Assembly (NCBI RefSeq): GCF_020382885.2
Contig: NC_058513.1
Location: forward strand, 10,201,774 to 10,265,773
Direction: 5' to 3'
Source of the DNA: Scatophagus argus
Lineage: Eukaryota; Chordata; Actinopteri; Scatophagidae
DNA length: 64,000 nucleotides
The notes under the pieces are model-generated. The model saw only the letters and a list, made by a program, of their open reading frames with translations, had not been told where the DNA came from and did no database searches. Position numbers and translations under genes: made by a program. Of the stretch, positions 43,601 through 55,606 are shown in pieces. Position 1 is the first letter of the stretch. Each line of letters begins with the position of its first letter.

Positions 43601-46600
43601 ATTTACTTTCCATTTACTGCAATATTTTTATTAAGTTAATATTTTTACAACTATGTCTTGCTTGCTGATGTGATGTCACAGGTTAACGGAAATTTTGCAG
43701 CCACTCCGATCTTCCTGAGCAATGGCACCATCCAGGTTTATGAGTCAGGTTTCTCGGTTATCATCACCACTGACTTTGGCTTGGAGGTGTCCTATGACAC
43801 AAATCATTATGTCAGGATCAGTGTGCCCTACACTTACCAGAATGCAACATGTGGCTTATGTGGAAACTTCAACAATCACCCTGAAGATGACTTCCGAACT
43901 CGTCAAGGCGAGCTTGTGAGCTCTGATGTGGTTTTTGCCAACAGCTGGCAAGCATCAGGGGACGATGAGCCTGGTTGTGGGACCCGATGTGGAGGTCTGG
44001 GGTGTGTTGCCTGCTCTGCGGTTCAGACAGCTTTATATAGCAATAATGCCCACTGTGGTATCCTCGGGAACAACACTGGACCTTTTGCTGCTTGCCATCA
44101 ACAACTTCCCCCACAGAACTTTGAGGACAGCTGTGTGTATGATCTGTGTGTAGCAGGAGGATACCAGCCAATTCTGTGCCAAGCACTGAATGCATATGCC
44201 AGTCAGTGTCAACAGAATGGTGTACAGCTGCCAAGTTGGAGGAGACAAGGCTTCTGTGGTATGTCTGACAACCAATGAACAATACTTAAACACAACATTT
44301 GGGTAAGAGGTCCATGATATCAAGGTCAGTGTTGTTTTCTGTTGTCTAGAAATTCCCTGCCCACCCAACAGCCACTTTGAGTCCCAAGGCACAGGATGTC
44401 CAGCTACCTGTGTCAATCCTAATTCTACCCAAAACTGCCCCCTCCCTACCCAGGAGAGCTGCATCTGCGATTCAGGCTACATTCTGAGTGCTGGAGTCTG
44501 CGTCCCTCTTGCTGACTGTGGCTGCAGCTTTGAGGGTCGCTACTACCGCTCTGGAGAAACTGTAATATTAGACGAGGACTGTGGGAGACGTTGCAGCTGC
44601 AGATATGGCTCCATGACCTGCCACTCCCATGGCTGTGGTCCACTTGAATCATGCAGTGTGGAGGAAGGAGAAAGAGGATGCAGGCCTAACAGCTATGCAA
44701 CTTGCTGGATAAGGGGCCCAGGGTCATATCACACATTTGATGGACTGACATACCAGTATCCTGGGGCTTGTCGATTGACCCTCGCCAGAGTGATGGGCTT
44801 GTCTAGTCATCCCCACTTTATGGTAACAGCAGAAAAAGTGCCCAGAGGCCAGCAGGGTTTTACCAGGTTGCTAAAGTTTGAGGCAGAGGGAACACAAATC
44901 TCCATTGAAATGGCAGGTAGTGGCATAGTTCAGGTAAGTGACTGAAAGTCTTTGAAAAGTTGATGTAACAAAAATAATCAAAGCTTTTGCTAAAAGTTAC
45001 AGTTATTTCTTGCATATCGCTTCTTTTCAATGACACATAAAAAAAAATTCTCCTCAAATAAAAAAAAATTCATGTTTGTGATAAAAACTGTAAATGTTGT
45101 CACTGAGTACATCTGAAATGACCTCTTTCAAATGCTCTTCAGGTTGATGGTCAGCGGATCAGACTACCATTCAGCTCAGCATCCAATCGAATCCAAATCT
45201 ACCACAGCAGCATTTACAGTATCATCCTTCGCACCTCTTTTGGTGTAACTGTGCAGACAGTTTGGCCTCACTTTGTGCGTGTCACTGCTCCTGGCATCTA
45301 CAATGGCTCACTAGGAGGACTCTGTGGTAATTACAACGGTCACCCACATGACGACTTCCGCACACCAAATGGTGTCCTGGTCAACAGCTCTCAGGCGTTT
45401 GGGGACAGCTGGCGAGATGGCTCCCTTGCTGCACACTGTGTAGAAAGTGTAAATCATAATTCTACAACAAATTACAACTCTACTGAGTACTGTGGCATTC
45501 TTGGCTCACCACATGGGCCATTTACCCAGTGTTGGGCCATGGTGGAGCCACAGCAGCATGTGGATACATGTGTGGAGATCATTAGAACTTCTAGAGATCC
45601 AGCATCAGCACTATGTGAGGCCCTACGAGATTATGCACTAATTTGTCAACAGATGGGCGTTGCCCTAGTAGACTGGAGGAATGCAACTCGTTGTGGTAAG
45701 CGGTTTATCTTGTTTTTTGGACTAAGTTTGGAATTGGTATTAAACTAGAGCAGCAACTGACCTAATCAACCTTCTTGTTTTTCTTTAGACCAAAACTGCC
45801 CTGCAAACAGCCATTATGAACTTTGTGAAAGCTCCTGTCCTTCTGCATGTCCAAGCCTCTCTTTCCCTTTCACCTGTGACACTGTGTGCCAGGAAGGTTG
45901 CCAGTGTAATGATGGTTTTATCCTAAATGGCAACCAGTGTGTAGCACCAACATCCTGTGGATGCTATCACCAAGGACGCTATCTGCAAAGTGGCGAACAA
46001 TTGTGGGATGGCGAAGAGTGTCAGAACTTGTGTACTTGTGATGGCAGAACTGGGGTAGTTCACTGTGTCCCCAACTCCTGTGGTCCCCAGGAGTCCTGTC
46101 GTGTGGTGGAGGGAGAGTTTGGCTGCCATCCCAGCCCTCATGGCACCTGCTCTGCCTCTGGAGACCCTCACTACCTCACCTTTGATGGCAAGGCCTATGA
46201 CTTCCAGGGAACCTGTCGCTATGTTCTGGCAACACTTTGTAACAGCACTGATGGTCTCCACCAATTTTCTGTGGAAGCTAAGAATGAGCCATGGAATGGG
46301 TCGCCAGTGTCAATCACAGCTGAGGTTTTCGTGAATGTGTGGGGCTATCAAGTGCATATGTCACGGGACAGCAGAGGTATGGTGCAGGTAAGTTGAACTG
46401 GCAGTGATATTCTTCATTCTGAGAAACGTTCGAATTCTTAAAAGGCCAGATTATGGGCTAAAAACAGTTTGTTTTGTATATTTATGTTTGTTCACTACAG
46501 AGTCAAAATACTGATTTTTCAAAAGTGAACTGTCCCGCTCTCGACATATCTGGGACCAAAATCTTGGTCTTTGTTCAAGGAATCCTCCTTCAAAATATAT

Positions 46601-49600
46601 CTATCTTATCAATCAGCATGCTGTGATAGGATTTATTAAGCTTTTAAATGTCATTTATCTGTCGCAAAAATGCATCAACAGTCAAATATAAAAAAAATAA
46701 ATGAAATGACTTGTTCTTTGTCTTTCGTTTTTCCAATGGTTAGGTAAATGGAATAACCAAAAATTTACCGTTTCTCCTAAACGGAGGTCACGTGTCTGTC
46801 TATGCAAGTGGATCTCGCACATTTGTCAGCACTGACTTTGGCCTGAGTGTCACATATGATGGATGGAGCACAGTGTCTATCTCCGTGCCTTCAAATTACA
46901 GGTTTAATTCAACTTGAAACCCAGTCACCCCTCTTCAGCCTGACTCTTGATTAGTTTCACTACCCTTTTTTTCAGTTATTTTTAATTGTATGATTTTTTC
47001 TTAATGTCATGTCATCTTTTATTTCTCATTGCATATCTTGTTTTCTTTTACATTTGTACTGTCTTATTATCAGCTTGTCAGTTATTCATAAATTGCACCA
47101 ACCTGTAGGAAAGTTCCAGTGCAAGTTTTGATTGATCGATTGACTGGGTGAACATAGAATTTCATCTGTGACACTGATTTTTTTCTCTAATTACTATTAT
47201 CAACAGTGGACAAACATGTGGACTTTGTGGAAACTTCAATGGAAATCAAAACGATGAGTTCCGCACCCCATCTGGAATGATAGTCACCACTCCCCATGAG
47301 TTTGGGGCAGCTTGGAAGGTAGCAGGAAACCATACATGCAGTGATGGGTGTGGCTCCTCCTGCCCACGATGTACCAATGAGCAGCCTGCTCGAGTCCAGT
47401 GTGGGGTGATTCAGGCAGCTGATGGGCCCTTCAGCTTCTGCCATGAGCAGGTGGATCCAGCTCCATATTTCAATGACTGCGTCTTTGACGTTTGTGTGTC
47501 GCAAAACAGAGGCCAAGATCTTCTGTGCAGAGCTCTTCAGGCGTATGTCAGTGCTTGTCAGTCTGCTAATGTTCGAATCTACCCTTGGAGGCAGAATACC
47601 ACCTGCAGTAAGTCAATGAGACAGTGCTGTTAAACTTTCCCACAAACATTTTTAAACAATAAAAGAGATAGTCTGAAATAAGTCTCTTATGTACATCCAT
47701 TATTTTTCTCATCTATGAAGGAATTGACTGTCCAGCCAATAGCCATTATGAGCTGTGTGGTACTGACTGTGGCCACACCTGTGCCAGCAGCATTGATGCC
47801 ACCTGTGAGCAGGTTTGCTCTGAGGGATGTTTCTGTGATGAAGGCTTTGTCAGAAGTGGGACAACATGTGTCCCTGTGGAAAGATGTGGCTGCCAGTATG
47901 ATGGATTCTACTACAATGTAAGTCATCTACCTGTAAATAAATAAAAAAACAGATTTATACATTTATACCTAAAAAAAATGATGTACCTCTTTTTCTTCCA
48001 TGCTCCAGGCTGGGGAGTCCTTCTGGACCGAGGGTTGTTCCCGGCGATGTGAATGCCATGCTCCCAATGACCTCCGCTGTTCTCATGCATCTTGCACTCC
48101 TGCACAAGAGTGCACCATCCAAAATGGCCAGCTTGGTTGTTATGATGCTATGTCCACTTGCACTGTTTGGGGGGACCCGCACTACATCACCTTTGATGGA
48201 GCACTGGCTCATTTCCAGGGCACATGTTCTTACATCATTACTGAGAGTGTGAGCCATGACACCAATGAGACCCAGTTTCAGGTAGTAGCCACCAATAATC
48301 ACCGTGGCAACAACCGTGTGTCATTTGTATCAGCAGTGGATATACACCTCTCAAATCAATCAGAGAGTACCTACATCAGGATTGGACAAAACAAGAGAGT
48401 AAAGGTAAGCTCTTAAATACTTTCCAGACTGATAAATTGCTATTTCTCTGGTGTAAACTTTGGAAACAACAAGTGCCTCCTCACCTCTTGACCTTCTCTC
48501 TCTCTAATCTCTCATACCTCCAGGTAAATGGAAACGAGGTATCTCTTCCGACCACTGTCGGAACCTTAGCTCAGATAGTGAGACAGGGAAGCTACATAGT
48601 GGTTAATGCCATTGACATGAGCGTCCAGTTTGATGGTCAGAGTACTTTGCTTATCAGAATGCACCAACATCGTCAAAACAGAATCACAGGGATGTGTGGA
48701 AACTTCAACAGTGACCCTACAGATGACAAAGTCTCGCCCAATGGCACACTGGCGCAAAATGACAATGACTTTGGACGCAGCTGGAAGGCACCCACAAGCC
48801 AACCAGGGTGAGCTGTCATGAAAAACAGTGTGGTTAATTTTATGGTTAAAGCAGCAGAGAGTAATGGCACCATGATATATCCTTTTCAGATGTGGATCCA
48901 CAGATGATGAGAGTGGTGGTGGATTGGACGGCTGTCCCTTCATTGAAGAATACTCTCAGCTCTGTAGTGTCATTACCAACTCTAGTGGTCCATTCAGTGC
49001 CTGTCACCTGCACTCTGACCCCCGGCCATTTTTCACTTCCTGTGTCTACGATCTCTGCCTCTACACCCCAGCCAATGGCATGCTGTGTTCTGCTGTCTCT
49101 GCCTACGAGAGAACCTGCTCTGTACTGGGGTTGAACGTCCCCGAATGGCGCTCGGCTCTGCTTTGCCGTAAGTTTGAACTGGGATAATTGATAACCAAGT
49201 TAATGAATAGTAAAATAACTCTTAACAGATTACACTTAACAGAACTTGCCACCTGTCATTATTGTGGAGACAAGCATTTTCAGTTACTTGTTTTGTTTCA
49301 CTTTCGTCAATTCCTGTCTCATCCTGTCCACACTATTTTCACAGCTGAGTCAGATCCTTGTGAGCCACTGGACTGCACAGAGTATGAGTGGTGTGGTGTG
49401 AAAGACGGTGTTCACGGCTGCTTCTGTGATGAACACCACCATCGGCCCAACAACGAGAGCTACGGTGAGGGCAGCTCACCTTAAAACATGGCTTTGTTTT
49501 GTAGATGACTGAAGTGACAATGGACACGTGTAAGATTATTGGTAGATGTAGCTTTTACACTAAAACAATTGGCAGGACAATAGGATCCTTTCAGAGTTTG

Positions 49601-52241
49601 GTTAGAGGAATCCTATGATTTGCATTTGTTTTCTTAGAAAATAAGAATTCATTTTTGAGCTGCTCTGAATGGCACCCCATGGCACCTGGCTCCTTCTTCA
49701 TAATAATTATGGCAAATGCTTCTTTTTGCCTTTACAAGCCTAAATATACACATACATATATTTTCTTTCACAGACTCGTCCATCACTTGTGTCAGTAGTT
49801 CAGGCACCATGTCAGTGTCGCGCTGCCAGCTTTTTGAAGCTGGCTTCCACCCCGGTGCCCTTCATCTCCGCGACGACTCCTGCAATGGAACTGTTCAGAA
49901 CGGACGACTGGTCTTCCGCTTCAATAATGACGAACACCTGTGTGGGACAGTTCTCACGGTACAGTCTACGGACTATCAACACAGTTGTAACAAGATTTCA
50001 AATGTAAATCTTCTCTTTAAGAATTTAATCAACTTACACCATTTTGTCACTTTAATTTTAAGAGCAATGGAACCCATTTCATCTATGAGAACACCATCCA
50101 GGGTGACGTGGATCCCCATGAAGGCCTAATCAGTCGCCAGAGGAACATTCATCTGCGTTTCTGCTGTGAATACCCCCTGGCCCAGGCTCTGTCCATGGCT
50201 GTGGGCATCAACCCTGTAGAGAGGTGACAGTAGCATCTCCCCTGCATGTTTTATTTGATTGATTTCTTGAATCAGGTGCTGCTAACCAAGTCAAAATGAC
50301 CACAGTCCTAAGTGATATGTGACTCTAGTTAGGTTTCAATGAAGACGTGCCAGTGAATTGTTCCTTTTCAACTGTATTGTTTGATTTTATTTATGGACAT
50401 AGAAGACAGCAAATCCAAGGAATAACATCTAAAAGTGAACACATACTTGTTTTCAGCATTGTCCCTGATGTCAGAAAAACAGTACAGAAGATCACACATA
50501 ACTTCCTAGTCACACTATGTATTGTCTATTTGCAGTATTGTGAGGAAGAAGCTTCCATCTGGCCAGGGACAGTATCATACGAGAATGATCCCCTACCAGG
50601 ACCCTGGCTTCCACTACCCCCTCACCAGTAACAGGAACGTAGATATGGAAATTGACGAGAGGCTTTATGTGGAGGTGCGGACAGATGGAGTCGATGAACG
50701 GCAGATCTCCACCATTCTGGACTCTTGTTGGGCCACGCCAGTCAACCTTGCTAACTACCCTGTTCGCTGGGATCTCATTATTGACGAGTAAAGAAGCTAT
50801 TGCACCTTGATTTTGCATACTGACTTCTTGTTCTTGATAAAAAAAAAATTACCTAGGGCCTCTCCATCCATCCTCTTTTTTTGTTTTTTGTTTACAACTC
50901 AACTGTTTTACCTTACTATATAGTCCATCTGATAATATTCAAACTTGTACAACTTCCCTTTCTTCCAGGTGTCCTAATACAGCAGATGGTACAGTACAGC
51001 TGATTCAGAATGGCATTTCCACTGTGGCCCGATTCTCATTCAGGATGTTCACCTTTACCAACTTTTCATCCATCTACCTGCACTGCCAGGTGCACCTGTG
51101 TCTCTTAAGACACAACAATTGTTCAGCTGTAAGTACTACTGTGTTTGTGTATGTAGCAAGATTACGTAGATTATCAATAGGTGCGTCAGCTAAGCCTCTA
51201 ATTTGTTTTATTGCAGCATTGCTACCCAGGTTACCACAGGCGAGTTCAGAGGGACGTATCCTACCATACCACAGACATCTCAATAGGACCAATAGCCCCA
51301 AGGCAACACAGCATGGGTAAACCTTCATTTTTTCATAATTTATGTACACAGAGCTTAATTAATATCAGAAGTTGCTCCACCAGATCTACCACTGCAAAAA
51401 ATGTCATGCTATGCCAGCTGCCACAATTTTGGAAAATCTAATTAAAAATATAGTAAAAATATGAAAAGGTGTGGCTGGCTGGGAATTTACAAGGGCAGTG
51501 TCGGAGTGCAAGTGAATGCAGCCAAGTCCCCTTATTATAACACTTTGGCTTGCTTCCTGTAAAGTAGCTTGCAAATATTGGCAATTTTTGGTTGTGGTTT
51601 TTTGGGCTTGTTTCTAAAGTGTAATTCCACCCCTACCTATATGTAGCTGTCTGCCAAACTTGAACCCTTTAAGAATGCTTGTACTGACGTATTTATTGAT
51701 CACTTTGAATGTTATTTCAGAAATCCATTGGGAAGCACCAAGTGGCAGGCATGATACAGAACTACCTAACTACAGTAAGTGTAAAACAACATACACTCAC
51801 TCAAACTTTCCTTAACATTCAGTGTTGAGTTGTACACCATTATTATAGTTTAGTGACCTGAACTGGCCCCATTAGGCTCCATGATGGACTTATGTTCGCT
51901 GAAAAAAGATGTAAATTTGGAAAAATGTCTGAAGATTTGGAAAGAATTTATAGTTTTCAAATGCCATAGTAATATCTATTCAATGCTTTACTTATATGCC
52001 ACAATAATGCAGTGTTTTCACTGTCACAGTGTCTTCATTTGAGGACAAAAACTGATGATTGATTGTGATAAGAATACATAAGTGATAAGTATATATTTCT
52101 GCAAGCCTTTAAGGTCTCTGGTTTGCACTTACACTTGGTTGTTCTCTTGCAGAAATGATGAAAGCAAGCAGTGCTTCAGCTCAGTTAACATCACTGGTGA
52201 CCCTGCTGGTCAGTTTGCTGATTGCCAAAATTCTGACCTAA
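40697..52241 (+). CDS. Alpha-tectorin-like protein, copy A (NIDO, 4x VWD-C8-TIL, ZP, GPI signal)
   Basis: Twenty-five coding exons close in frame (6,273 nt, 2,090 aa; human TECTA is 2,155): 40697-40742, 40884-40907, 41628-41740, 41989-42267, 42373-42468, 42588-42753, 43183-43583, 43682-44258, 44350-44933, 45143-45695, 45789-46387, 46744-46901, 47207-47607, 47721-47917, 48009-48404, 48524-48807, 48890-49167, 49345-49464, 49774-49958, 50063-50223, 50536-50787, 50969-51128, 51217-51316, 51721-51774 and 52153-52241. Domains: signal peptide 1-20; NIDO about 62-190 (APFWTDLD, FNANWVFVATWYEV); a small Cys-rich module about 239-285; VWD units starting near 298, 690, 1060 and 1440, each followed by C8 and, for the first three, TIL; ZP about 1760-2015; basic site RRVQR 2018-2022; C-terminal GPI signal LTSLVTLLVSLLIAKILT. 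This is the TECTA order, so a secreted, GPI-anchored, filament-forming apical matrix protein is likely. VWD2 lacks GDPH (CWIRGPGSYHTFDG) and the first Cys of CGLCGN. The site of expression is unknown, and it may be a TECTA-like paralogue rather than the orthologue. Confidence 0.92.
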
Positions 52242-53059
52242 AGAGACCAAAGACACAAATGTGCAAAATCAGTAAACAGCTAAATATAAACATATTACAC
52301 TACAACATTATCAGTCTGCAATAGTTCAATCACTTTGTATTGATTTAAGAATGCTTCATGAAGGTGGTTTTAGAAGGTTTGTGTTACTATAGGTGTAGCA
52401 GTATTTCTTAACATTAGAGGGCGGCATAAGATCAAATACTCATTTGGCCATGTGTTAATGAAACTGCCCATGCAAATTTTTTGAGTTGTATCCTCTAAGC
52501 TTTTGTAGTGGTATATATTAACATTAAATCAGTGTTTTAGCAGTGATAATCATTAATAATGAAGATGAAATTGATAAATGAAGTAATTTGTGTGTGAAAT
52601 ATTTATCTCCAAAAAAAATCACTCATTGCACGTTTACATTTTGATTGTTTTGTGTATATTTGAGGTCAGATAAAAAGTAGAAGTGCTTTGCAACAGTAGG
52701 AGACTCAACATATATAAGGTTTATCAGTTGTATTCTTAGTTTATGTGTGGTCATTGTTATTAATGTATAATGAAGGTTAAAAGTACAAATAAAGCATTTG
52801 TGTGTATGGTGTATGGTTTATCATTAAGCCTTTTGGTGTTTTATTTACTGTCTGCTCTAGCTTTTATAACTTTTTGCTCAGACATGGCACTAATAATATT
52901 GAAAAACTTCCTTGTGGGGTAGAAGCCCCGAACCCTTTGTCAAATATGTGCACCTAAGGGAAAACACTGCAATACAGTTAGCATCTTTAGAAAACAACAG
53001 AGTTAAGGACATTAAAAAATTAAGCCAGAATTGGAAAGAATTTAAGAGAAGCTAATAAA
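52242..53059. other. Gene A 3' UTR and start of the A-B spacer
   Basis: The 3' UTR probably ends after AATAAA at 52788-52793, which is followed by TTTGTGTGTATGGTGTATGG, a GT-rich downstream element. After that comes AT-rich spacer with no gene. Confidence 0.55.
52788..52793 (+). other. Poly(A) signal of tectorin-like gene A
   Basis: AATAAA about 550 bp past the stop, with a GT-rich element downstream. Confidence 0.65.
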
Positions 53060-53290
53060 ATAGTATAATGTATAATGTGTTTCCTAGATATTATTTTACT
53101 CCCGGTAAGTTAAAAAGAATGGGACTTGTAGATCATGATCTGTGTGGGAGATGTGTTGAACAGGAAGTGACATTGATGCATGCTTTGTGGGATTGTTTTG
53201 TTGTTGTTGCACATTTTGGGAGAGAACGTTGCGAGAACGAAGGACGAGTGTGGCACTCTCTGTCTCTCAGAAACCCAGGCTGTGCCTTTT
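53060..53290 (+). mobile_element. L1/Tx1-like LINE ORF2 scrap
   Basis: The frame starting at 53068 reads FPRYYFTPGKLKRMGLVDHD then LCGRCVEQEVTLMHALWDCF. The pattern 'YxTPxKLxxMGLxxxxLCxRCxxxxxTLxHxLWDC' is the zinc-knuckle-like segment that follows RT in L1/Tx1 LINEs. It is short and isolated, with no intact ends. Confidence 0.6.
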
Positions 53291-54183
53291 AAATGATGAG
53301 GATAAAGTTGGGGGAGGCGATGAGACTCAATTTAAAAGGGAAGGGAAAGGGAAAAAAACACTGAGAAAATTAAGTAAGCACATTAAAGTCATATTGGACA
53401 AACAGTAGGTGAACAGTTTATTATTATTCAACACCCAGTCATTCGTACATTAAATGACTTAGCAGCATGCAATTCGAGACACACCCTATCTTTTCATCAG
53501 TGTATGAAAGCAAATGAATGAACATATCAATGTACAAAAAAAGTCTCAAGAAATCACAGTGATATTAACAGGTACTGTTTCTCTAATTTCTTCAGCATTG
53601 ATTCAATGACTGTGTGTTTGCGTAGTCATCCACAGCATCCACTGATCATTGAGGGATACCAGAAAATAACTGGCCAAATCCTGTAACATGAATTCAAACA
53701 ATTAAGCAACTACTGCATTTTTTAAATTCACTGCAATACTTAAGAGGCCTCTTTGGACAAATAGTACACAACAGATATATTTTAGTGGAGCTGCTTTTTC
53801 TTGCAACAGCCATGGACCATTGATTTGTATTGAATGCATTTTTGAAATACGTGTTTGTGAACAATCTCCCCTTCTGTCCCCGCTTTTACTTGTGGCTCAG
53901 AGATCATTACAGATTCGTTTCTCTGTTAGATCAGGTTGGGTAGGGCCACATTCATCGTAAGGAAGGGATTATCAGGTGAACGCATCAGATGTCACTGTAG
54001 GGCTCAGACGCAGTCTGTACTGCTATAAAAAAACTAACCCAGACAAGTCTAGTCTTACTGCTGTAAATCAATTAACAAATTAGTTACTGTTTGAAATGCT
54101 GATTCAGATCATCCTAAAACCAAAGTTAGTGGAATAGCATAATTTCCTTCTCTGAGAGCTATCAACGACTGGCTCCGTTTCGT
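53291..54183. other. A-B spacer, middle part
   Basis: AT-rich; no gene or clear repeat seen. Confidence 0.35.
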
Positions 54184-54534
54184 TTATTCATTCATTCATT
54201 CATTTTCTATAACGCTTATCCATCACGAGGGATGGATCATCATCACGGCTGGAGCCTCTCCCAGCTGACTACGGGCAAGAGGCGGGGTGCACCCTGGACT
54301 GGTCGCCAGTCAATCGCAGGGCTGACACACAAAGACAGACGACCACACACACACGCACACACACACACACACCCTCACACCTAGGGGCAATGTAGAGCAG
54401 CCAGTTACCCTAATGTGCATGTTTTTGAGATTGTGAGAACATGCACAGAACTCCATACAGAAGGGCCCAGACTGGGATTCGAACCTGGAACCTATGAGGC
54501 GACAGTGCTAACCTCTGCACCACTGTGCCACCCC
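54184..54534 (-). mobile_element. tRNA-derived SINE
   Basis: Read on the minus strand it begins GGTGGCACAGTGGTGCAGAG with GGTTAGCACTG, an A-box-like tRNA head, and continues to the B box GGTTCGAATCCC (54474-54485, complement). The body runs towards the tail, which is an (ATGA)n tract (54185-54203). A (CA)n run (54343-54372) lies inside. The combination of tRNA head with both RNA polymerase III boxes, body and short-repeat tail is a SINE, and the body resembles a repeat very common in fish genomes. Confidence 0.75.
54343..54372 (+). repeat. (CA)n microsatellite inside the SINE
   Basis: About 15 CA units with one G interruption. Confidence 0.85.
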
Positions 54535-55033
54535 CCATTTCGTATATTTTTTATGTATTATTTTTCATGAACTGATATTGAGAGTACTGCTCACAGGAAC
54601 AGTGGAATGTTTACAACATAATGACTGTCTCCTTCTTTTGAATGTCAAAGACAGGGATTGGCTTTTGATGACATTAGCAAAACTATAAAATTCGTTCTTT
54701 TCTCTTCTAGTTTGTTCACTCCTTTTGCTCCTGTGCAATAAAGAACTTTTTATAGCTAGAAATCCAGGTTAGATCAGAGCCCTCATAAATGCCCCATGAT
54801 TGCACACAAGCACATCAAACATCTTTCAAAAGACTACTTCACTATCTTACCATAAAAAGTAAAAGTAATATGACAAAGATGACCATGAAAAGACTCTGAA
54901 AACAAAAAGACCATAAAATAACAAAACAATATAAACATCCACTACGAAACATTCAAGGACATGCAACAGATATTGCATAATACGAATAGACTACCATTGT
55001 CCCGAAAGCAGAGTACCAGTGATAACTGTAACT
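54535..55033. other. A-B spacer between SINE and Tc1 fragment
   Basis: AT-rich; nothing recognised. Confidence 0.35.
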
Positions 55034-55606
55034 GTGCCCAGAAAAAGTTTCCACCTATTGGCTATTTTCCCATTTTAATGATTTTATAAAGTGAATCATA
55101 GTCAATATAACCTTAATGTCAAAATGAAAATGAAACAAAATGAATTCAGTAATGTCAATTCATTAAAATGTATAATGTAATATAAGTGACTGACCTAAAT
55201 TAGCAGAGGTCCAGCCAGTTGGCGCAAGTAGTCTAACAATTAGATGCACAATCACCTGAGTTCTCACCTCACCAATGTTTCTCAAGTGACTGTAGTATAA
55301 AGATTCCTGTGTCTGGAAGGTCCAGTCACTGGTTCATCAGTATTCCTGGCTACAATTACACCATGAAGACAAAAGAACACTCCAAGCAACTCAGAGAAGG
55401 GTAACTGAAAACTATAACTGGATCCAAAAATTTTCCAAGACATTTAATATCTCCTGGACTTCAGTTAAATCCATCATTAAGAAATAGAAGAAATATATAG
55501 AAACGTGTAAATCTGCCTGGAGCTGGCTGTCCTCTCAAACTGAGTGACCTTGCAAGAAGGAGATGGGCGAGGGAGGCCACCAAGACACCTATGACGACTC
55601 TGAAGG
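55034..55606 (+). mobile_element. Tc1/mariner-like transposon, truncated 5' part
   Basis: The stretch follows the layout of a common fish Tc1-like element: an AT-rich 5' end, then GGAAGGTCCAGTCACTGG, then a transposase start ATGAAGACAAAAGAACACTC at 55363 reading MKTKEHSKQLREG. A frameshift and stop follow at once. Later out-of-frame pieces match the helix-turn-helix region: NLPGAG and KLSDLARRRWAREATKTPMT (about 55505-55605). The similarity stops abruptly near 55606, so the catalytic DDE part and the 3' terminal repeat are absent. It is non-functional. Confidence 0.75.
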
